Positions 6,963 to 10,538 of a stretch of DNA of 10,538 nt are shown here, in pieces. The notes under the pieces were generated by a model that worked only from the letters and a program-made list of their open reading frames with translations, was not told where the DNA came from and searched no databases. Location: the NCBI GenBank assembly GCA_029240955.1, contig JARDZH010000023.1, positions 1 through 10,538 on the forward strand. Reading direction: 5' to 3'. The stretch's first letter is position 1, and every line of letters starts with the position of its first letter. The DNA comes from Pseudomonas sp. Lineage in GTDB: Bacteria > Pseudomonadota > Gammaproteobacteria > Pseudomonadales > Pseudomonadaceae. A program made the position numbers and the translations under genes.

Positions 6963-8153
6963 TCAGGCTTTACGGCTGTTGAGGATCATCAGCGTCAACA
7001 CCCCGGCCACAATCCCCCAGAACGCCGAACCCACGGAAAACAGCGTCAGCCCTGACGCTGTCACCATGAACGTGATCAGTGCGGCCTCACGTTCAGCCGG
7101 CGCGCTCATGGCGACGGTCAGGCCGTTGATGATCGAGCCGAACAGCGCCAGCGCCGCGATCGACAGCACCAGTTCCTTCGGGAACGCCGCGAACAGGCCC
7201 GCGAGGGTTGCCCCGTACAGCCCGGCGATTCCATAGAAAATCCCGCACCAGATCGCTGCGGTGTAGCGCTTGCTCTTGTCTTCGTGAGCTTGCGGGCCGG
7301 TGCAGATAGCGGCGCTGATAGCGGCCAGATTCAGACCGTGCGAACCGAACGGCGCCGTCAGCAGTGAGCCGATGCCGGTCACGGTAATCAGGGGCGAGGA
7401 GGGCGTGTCATAGCCGTCTGCACGCAGCACCGCGACGCCCGGCATGTTCTGCGAGGTCATCGCCACCACGAACAGCGGGATGCCGATGCTGATGGTCGCG
7501 GCCAGAGAAAAACTGGGGGTGGTCCACGCGGGCGTCGCCAGTTCCAGCGCAAAACCGTTGAAGTCGAGAAGGCCGAGAACGCCTGCGAGAACGACGCCCA
7601 CCAGCAGCGCCGCCAGCACCGCGTAACGCGGCGAAAGCCGTTTGACGATCAGGTAAGTGAAGAACATCCCCAGTACCAGGCCGGTGCGGTGCTGCGCTGC
7701 GACGAAGATTTCACTGCCGATCTTGAACAGAATGCCGGCCAGCAAAGCCGCCGCCAGTGACGCGGGCAAGCGGCGCACCAGTTTCTCGAAACTGCCGGTC
7801 AGGCCGCAAAGGGTGACCAGGACTGCGCTGGTGATAAACGCGCCGATCGCTTCGGGGTAGCTGACGCCGCCCATGCTGGTGATCAGCAGCGCAGCGCCCG
7901 GCGTGGACCAGGCCACGCTGATGGGCGTGCGATAACGCAACGAAAGGCCGATGCTGCACACCGCCATGCCCAGAAACAACGACCACAGCCAGGACGATAT
8001 CTGCCCGCCCGTCAAACCGGCGGCCTGGCCGGCCTGAAACATCAGCACCAGCGAACTGGTGCAGCCGGTCATCATGGCGATGAAGCCGGCGACCACTGCG
8101 GAGGGCGACGTGTCGGCCAGCGGGCGCAGCGGTGCCTTGAGAATCGCGGTCAT
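6963..8153 (-). CDS. benE: BenE-family benzoate/H+ symporter
   Basis: Inner-membrane transporter of the BenE/YdcO family, expected to import benzoate with protons. The protein has 396 residues, within the family range of roughly 390-400. Hydrophobic segments run almost continuously, about 11-12 by eye, for example residues 17-38, 53-71, 103-119, 132-150, 177-196, 213-232, 299-320 and 359-390. The family-typical SQNMPGVAVLRADGY (235-248) and FGSHGLNLAAISAAICTGPQAH (269-290) are present. The ATG at 8153 has AAGGA upstream and gives the usual short cytoplasmic N-terminus. A start at 8201 would add 16 unlikely residues. It stands alone, with no benABCD or cat genes nearby, so the substrate is unproven and could be another aromatic or purine-like acid. 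Confidence 0.85.
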   Translation of the reverse strand: MTAILKAPLRPLADTSPSAVVAGFIAMMTGCTSSLVLMFQAGQAAGLTGGQISSWLWSLFLGMAVCSIGLSLRYRTPISVAWSTPGAALLITSMGGVSYPEAIGAFITSAVLVTLCGLTGSFEKLVRRLPASLAAALLAGILFKIGSEIFVAAQHRTGLVLGMFFTYLIVKRLSPRYAVLAALLVGVVLAGVLGLLDFNGFALELATPAWTTPSFSLAATISIGIPLFVVAMTSQNMPGVAVLRADGYDTPSSPLITVTGIGSLLTAPFGSHGLNLAAISAAICTGPQAHEDKSKRYTAAIWCGIFYGIAGLYGATLAGLFAAFPKELVLSIAALALFGSIINGLTVAMSAPAEREAALITFMVTASGLTLFSVGSAFWGIVAGVLTLMILNSRKA

Positions 8154-8415
8154 GCGGGCTTCCTTGGGTAGGCGGTTCAGGTGGGTCAAGCCTAATCGCA
8201 TGTCGGCCGCGCGCTACGATACAGCGATCTGCATATTGACCGTTACAGTTCTGCCTCGGCTGTCGTTTGACGGTTTGTGTATTGGTGGATGTTTAAAAAG
8301 GCTGGGTTGTGGCCGGATACCATTTCGCAGCGCCGCCAGCTGCCCGGAATGTTTATGATGGTCGCCCAAGCGCATCTCAGAGACAGGCGATGTATTGGCA
8401 ACCAAGGAGAACTTC
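8154..8415. other. Divergent benE/LprI-like intergenic region
   Basis: 262 bp between divergent genes, with no convincing gene inside. On the benE side are two direct repeats of CTGTAWCGK (minus strand 8248-8240 and 8224-8216). On the plus side a TATGAT hexamer at 8354-8359 could be a -10 for the secreted-protein gene, but no good -35 is seen 16-18 bases upstream. Confidence 0.5.
8216..8248 (-). promoter_or_regulatory. Direct repeats upstream of benE, candidate regulator site
   Basis: Read towards benE, CTGTAACGG (8248-8240) and CTGTATCGT (8224-8216) match in 7 of 9 bases. They are 24 bp apart start to start, a little over two helical turns, and lie 62-95 nt before the benE start. Spaced direct repeats of this kind are typical of activator binding, for example by MocR/GntR or LysR-type proteins. 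No regulator gene is adjacent. Confidence 0.35.
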
Positions 8416-8802
8416 ATGCGTCTACCCCTCACACTGCTGGCTGCGCTCATGGCGCTGGGTGTCGGCTGTTCCGCCCAGGCCGCTGATTGCGATGCCAATC
8501 AGGCGAGCATGAATCAATGTGCAGGCAAGGAGCTGGCCGATCTCGATGCTCAGCTCAATAAGCACTACAAAGCACAGATGGCGTGGCTCAAGACCCCGGC
8601 GAAGAAGCAGGCGCTCAAGGATGCGCAGGTCAAGTGGATCGCCTTTCGCGACGCCGACTGCAATTACGAAGCGGGCAAGGCCCGGGACGGCGGCTCGATG
8701 TGGCCATTGGTGCAGTCGCAGTGCCTGATCAAGCACACCAAGGTGCGGGTCAAGCAACTCGAAGACTACGCGGGCTGCCGCGAAGAGGGCTGCCCGCGCT
8801 AA
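8416..8802 (+). CDS. Secreted LprI-like (DUF1311) protein
   Basis: A 128-residue exported protein. Residues 1-22 form a signal peptide: MRLP, a hydrophobic LTLLAALMALGVG, then SAQA before A23, a type I cleavage site. C18 is poorly placed for a lipobox, so it is probably periplasmic and soluble. The mature part has the DUF1311 pattern: DCDANQASMNQC (24-35), AQVKWIAFRDADCNYEAG (70-87) and GGSMWPLVQSQCLIKHTKVRVKQLEDY (92-118). Its six cysteines (25, 35, 82, 103, 121, 126) could form disulfides. Family members related to LprI of Mycobacterium have been linked to lysozyme inhibition; that function is not shown for this protein. The start is fixed by AAGGAGA at 8404-8410, five bases before the ATG. 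The gene appears monocistronic, and its stop is 13 nt from the stop of the convergent downstream gene. Confidence 0.85.
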   Translation: MRLPLTLLAALMALGVGCSAQAADCDANQASMNQCAGKELADLDAQLNKHYKAQMAWLKTPAKKQALKDAQVKWIAFRDADCNYEAGKARDGGSMWPLVQSQCLIKHTKVRVKQLEDYAGCREEGCPR

Positions 8803-8817
8803 GAGGTTCTAAACCTC
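8803..8817. terminator. Small hairpin between convergent stops
   Basis: GAGGTT-CTA-AACCTC is a perfect 6-bp stem filling the gap between the LprI-like stop and the stop of the minus-strand redox gene, which it overlaps by two bases. With only 6 bp and no T-run it is a weak terminator candidate. Confidence 0.35.
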
Positions 8818-9187
8818 AGGCCGCGCCGAAGCGCTGGTCCAGATAGTCGATGATCACCTTGGATTCGTACATCCAGGTGGTCTTGCCGTCTTCCTCGATG
8901 CGCAGGCACGGCACTTTGACCCGGCCCCCGCCTGTGAGCAGCGCCTGACGATCGGCTTCGTTGTGCTTCGCATCCCGCAGCGCGACCGGCACATTGAGGC
9001 GGCGCAGACTGCGACGGGTCTTCACGCAGAACGGGCAGGCGTGGAACTGATACAGCGTCAGCGCGCTGGCCGATTGGTCGACAGCCGCCTGAGCCTCGGC
9101 AGAGCGCTGCTTTCGGGCCGGACGGGTAACGAAATCGCCAGCGATGATGAGCTGGCCAAGACCAACCCTGAGCGCTTTCATGAACAC
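8816..9187 (-). CDS. Glutaredoxin/GST N-terminal domain protein with N-terminal hydrophobic segment
   Basis: A 123-residue single thioredoxin-fold protein. After a moderately hydrophobic stretch (ALRVGLGQLIIAGDFV, 5-20) and a basic linker comes the fold: TLYQFHACPFCVKTRR (44-59) with a glutaredoxin-like CPFC active site at 51-54, VPVALRDAK (66-74), KVPCL (91-95) with the cis-proline, and WMYESKVIIDYLDQRF (105-120), the glutathione-binding end. It lacks the helical C-terminal domain of a full GST. I chose GTG at 9187 because AGGAG at 9200-9196 is eight bases away and the resulting MFMKALRVGL resembles homologues as I recall them. ATG at 9193 (2-nt spacing) or 9181 (14-nt) fit worse. It lies 71 nt downstream of folE and is probably co-transcribed with it. 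A role in thiol-disulfide exchange is inferred; the substrate is unknown. Confidence 0.8.
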   Translation of the reverse strand: MFMKALRVGLGQLIIAGDFVTRPARKQRSAEAQAAVDQSASALTLYQFHACPFCVKTRRSLRRLNVPVALRDAKHNEADRQALLTGGGRVKVPCLRIEEDGKTTWMYESKVIIDYLDQRFGAA

Positions 9188-9195
9188 GGGCATCA

Positions 9196-9200
9196 CTCCT
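9196..9200 (-). promoter_or_regulatory. Ribosome binding site deciding the GTG start of the glutaredoxin-like gene
   Basis: On the minus strand AGGAG (9200-9196) is followed by 8 nt and then GTG at 9187. The same stretch holds ATGs at 9193 and 9181, but their spacings (2 and 14 nt) are poor. Confidence 0.55.
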
Positions 9201-9211
9201 GCGAGACCTCG

Positions 9212-9238
9212 GGTCGAACGTCGACCGGCCGCAGCCGG
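9212..9238 (-). promoter_or_regulatory. Two adjacent hairpins between folE and the glutaredoxin-like gene
   Basis: GGTCGA-ACG-TCGACC (9212-9226) and CCGGC-CGCA-GCCGG (9225-9238) are both perfect inverted repeats and overlap by two bases. In the minus-strand mRNA they sit between the folE stop and the ribosome site of the next gene. They could reduce read-through or stabilise the RNA. There is no T-run. Confidence 0.4.
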
Positions 9239-9258
9239 ATCGACGCCGACCGCAAGGA

Positions 9259-9804
9259 TCACTTGATAAGGCTGAGGAACTCGCTGCGAGTCGCGGCGTT
9301 GGCGCGGAACTCGCCGAGCATCACCGAGGTGATCATCGCCGAATTCTGCTTCTCGACACCGCGCATCATCATGCACATGTGTTGAGCTTCGATGACCACC
9401 GCAACGCCCAGTGCGCCGGTGACCTGCTGGATGGCCTCGGCGATCTGGCGGCTGAGGTTTTCCTGGATCTGCAGACGGCGGGCGAACATGTCCACGATGC
9501 GGGCGACTTTCGACAGGCCCAGCACTTTGCCGTTAGGGATGTAGGCCACATGAGCCTTGCCTATGAACGGCAACAGGTGATGTTCGCACAACGAGTACAG
9601 CTCGATGTTCTTGACCATCACCATCTCGCTCGCGTCGGAGCTGAACAGGGCGCCATTGGTGACTTCCTCAAGCGTCTGCTCATAGCCGCGACACAGATAC
9701 TGCATGGCTTTGGCGGCACGCTTGGGCGTATCGCGCAGACCTTCGCGCGAAACGTCTTCGCCCAGTTGACCCAATATCGCGGTGTAATTCTGTTCCAGTG
9801 TCAC
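9259..9804 (-). CDS. folE: GTP cyclohydrolase I (zinc type, FolE)
   Basis: Converts GTP to 7,8-dihydroneopterin triphosphate, the first step of folate and other pterin synthesis; a cytoplasmic homo-oligomer. The 181-residue product matches Pseudomonas FolE. Zinc ligands are C73 and H76 in [11 protein letters not shown] (70-80) and C144 in [14 protein letters not shown] (140-153), equivalent to E. coli C110, H113 and C181. H75 and H142 correspond to the catalytic histidines. [19 protein letters not shown] (81-99) and the C-terminal RSEFLSLIK are also family-typical. The start is GTG at 9804, giving [19 protein letters not shown]; the extra 21 codons open upstream are not conserved as I recall. 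The ribosome site is weak (GGAAA about 10-14 nt away). All metal ligands are intact, so it is a zinc-dependent type IA enzyme rather than the zinc-independent FolE2 type. The glutaredoxin-like gene follows. Confidence 0.95.
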   Translation of the reverse strand: MTLEQNYTAILGQLGEDVSREGLRDTPKRAAKAMQYLCRGYEQTLEEVTNGALFSSDASEMVMVKNIELYSLCEHHLLPFIGKAHVAYIPNGKVLGLSKVARIVDMFARRLQIQENLSRQIAEAIQQVTGALGVAVVIEAQHMCMMMRGVEKQNSAMITSVMLGEFRANAATRSEFLSLIK

Positions 9805-10036
9805 AGGGCTGTGTTTCCGTGTGGGTTTCGATGGACGCGAGGGCAGCACCCTCGCCGAGGCGCACATAGTAACTTAGCCATGCCCGCAGGTGTATGGCGG
9901 GGAATGCAAATCGCACCGGCAGACCGGTTTGTATCGATTCGCTTACCAAGAGGCAACGCGTTGGATACCCACTTTGCGCCGGGCGCGCGGTCTCATGCGG
10001 CAGTTATCAACCCGCACATTGGGAGCGTTCATTCGG
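9805..10036. other. Divergent folE/lipoprotein intergenic region
   Basis: 232 bp that should contain the promoters of folE (leftward) and the lipoprotein gene (rightward). I see no gene, repeat or clear promoter boxes. The frame upstream of the lipoprotein start stays open back to 9890, but that stretch has no recognisable protein character. Confidence 0.5.
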
Positions 10037-10216
10037 ATGTTGAGTCGAGTCGTTAAAGTTGTAATGTTTGCCGCCGTGCTGTCCACGATGTCAGGTTGCT
10101 GGCCATTCTGGGGCCCGGGCGGTCATGGCGGTGGCGGCCACGGCGGAGGTGGCGGCGGTGGTCATCACGAAGGCGGCGGTCCCGGCCATTTCGGACCGGG
10201 CGGTGGGCCGCGTTAA
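10037..10216 (+). CDS. Small Gly/His-rich lipoprotein
   Basis: A predicted 59-residue lipoprotein. MLSRVVKVVMFAAVLSTMSG is a short lipoprotein signal, with basic residues and a hydrophobic core, ending in the lipobox-like MSGC with the lipidated cysteine at position 21. The 39-residue mature part begins CWPFWGPGG and then consists of Gly-rich repeats. It has 22 glycines and five histidines (30, 35, 43, 44, 51), ends PGGGPR, and has no predicted fold. Residue +2 is Trp, not Asp, so an outer-membrane location is expected. Gly-His tracts can bind Ni, Zn or Cu, but no function is known to me. The start at 10037 has GGGAG 11 bases upstream. An in-frame ATG at 9995 would place 14 residues before the signal and is less likely. 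I recall similar small proteins in Pseudomonas. Confidence 0.7.
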   Translation: MLSRVVKVVMFAAVLSTMSGCWPFWGPGGHGGGGHGGGGGGGHHEGGGPGHFGPGGGPR

Positions 10217-10253
10217 GCGCTGAGGTGTGCCGATACATCGAAGGTACTGCTCG

Positions 10254-10342
10254 TGTGGGAGGGAGCGTAGCTCGCGATGCAGGCAACACGCTGTGTCAGG
10301 CAATCCGCGTCGATCTTGTCGCGAGCTGCGCTCCCTCCCACA
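10254..10342. repeat. REP inverted pair (TGTGGGAGGGAGC family)
   Basis: Arms 10254-10277 and 10319-10342 are reverse complements at 23 of 24 positions around a 41-nt loop. Each arm has an internal GAGC-(3 nt)-GCTC hairpin. This is the same family as the copies at 274-439. It lies between the convergent lipoprotein and Smr genes, where it can act as a shared 3' end structure. Confidence 0.87.
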
Positions 10343-10361
10343 GGTCCGCGTTCAGACGCCG

Positions 10362-10538
10362 CTACTCATCCCGCCCTTCCATCATGGTGCGCTTGAGCAT
10401 CACGTACAGCGCGCCGGCGCCGCCGTGCTTGGCCAGGCACGAGCAGAAACCCAGCACCTGCGGGTGCTGGCGTAACCATGTATTGACATGACTTTTGATC
10501 ATCGGCCGTTTGCCGTCCAGCCGCACGGCCTTGCCGTG
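10362..10538 (-). CDS. Smr-domain protein, C-terminal part (cut by window edge)
   Basis: The last 58 codons and TAG of a Smr/MutS2-C-domain protein. The frame enters at the window edge with HGKAVRLDGKRPMIKSHVN (1-19), WLRQHPQVLGFCSCLAKHGG (21-40), GALYVMLKR (42-50) and ends MEGRDE. The HGK start and the HGGAGALYV loop are the usual Smr landmarks; many Smr domains have HGKG where this one reads HGKA. Stand-alone Smr domains are proposed nucleases acting on nucleic-acid branches or stalled ribosomes, but this sub-family (SmrA/YdaL-like) is poorly characterised. It lies upstream of folE on the same strand with the lipoprotein gene between them in the opposite direction. In the Pseudomonas genomes I recall, the Smr gene is next to folE. 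Confidence 0.88.
   Translation of the reverse strand, partial: HGKAVRLDGKRPMIKSHVNTWLRQHPQVLGFCSCLAKHGGAGALYVMLKRTMMEGRDE

Noticed and set aside
8354..8359. TATGAT as -10 of the LprI-like gene
   Set aside because: No -35 or extended -10 in register; noted in the intergenic entry but not called as a promoter.
9379..10056. Plus-strand open frame of 225 codons over folE and its upstream region
   Set aside because: Mostly antisense to folE and continues into unrelated intergenic sequence; not protein-like.

Overview
The window looks like an ordinary chromosomal stretch of a fluorescent-type Pseudomonas (fluorescens/syringae lineage). It is GC-rich and tightly packed. Several proteins closely resemble remembered Pseudomonas sequences (HppD of exactly 358 residues, FolE of 181 residues, a Smr-domain protein next to folE). 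The gaps hold extragenic palindromes of the Pseudomonas REP type. The species is inferred from protein recall and these repeats, not from a search.

Left part (1-4695, all minus strand): a glycolate-utilisation operon in the order glcD-glcE-glcF-glcG, followed by the start of glcB, which runs off the left edge. GlcDEF oxidises glycolate to glyoxylate and passes electrons to the membrane. GlcB condenses glyoxylate with acetyl-CoA to malate. The DEFG junctions are overlapping or only 3 nt apart, whereas glcB is set off by a 257-nt gap filled with REP repeats. No glcC regulator is in the window.

Middle (4696-8153): a divergent intergenic region with a perfect REP pair, then maiA and hppD on the plus strand, two non-consecutive steps of tyrosine catabolism. 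A convergent benE (benzoate transporter family) follows on the minus strand. The hppD-benE gap is almost entirely one 17-bp hairpin that could terminate both genes.

Right part (8154-10538): a small secreted LprI/DUF1311-like protein (plus); a minus-strand folE followed by a small glutaredoxin/GST-N-like protein; a tiny Gly/His-rich lipoprotein (plus); a further REP pair; and the C-terminal end of a Smr-domain protein (minus).

I found no mobile element, phage, toxin-antitoxin, defence, CRISPR or RNA gene, and nothing that amounts to a new biological system. The points most worth a second look are the REP architecture (two families plus one related hairpin), an orphan third REP inside a 141-bp partial duplication, direct repeats upstream of benE, an inverted repeat upstream of maiA, two adjacent hairpins between folE and its neighbour, and the Gly/His-rich lipoprotein.
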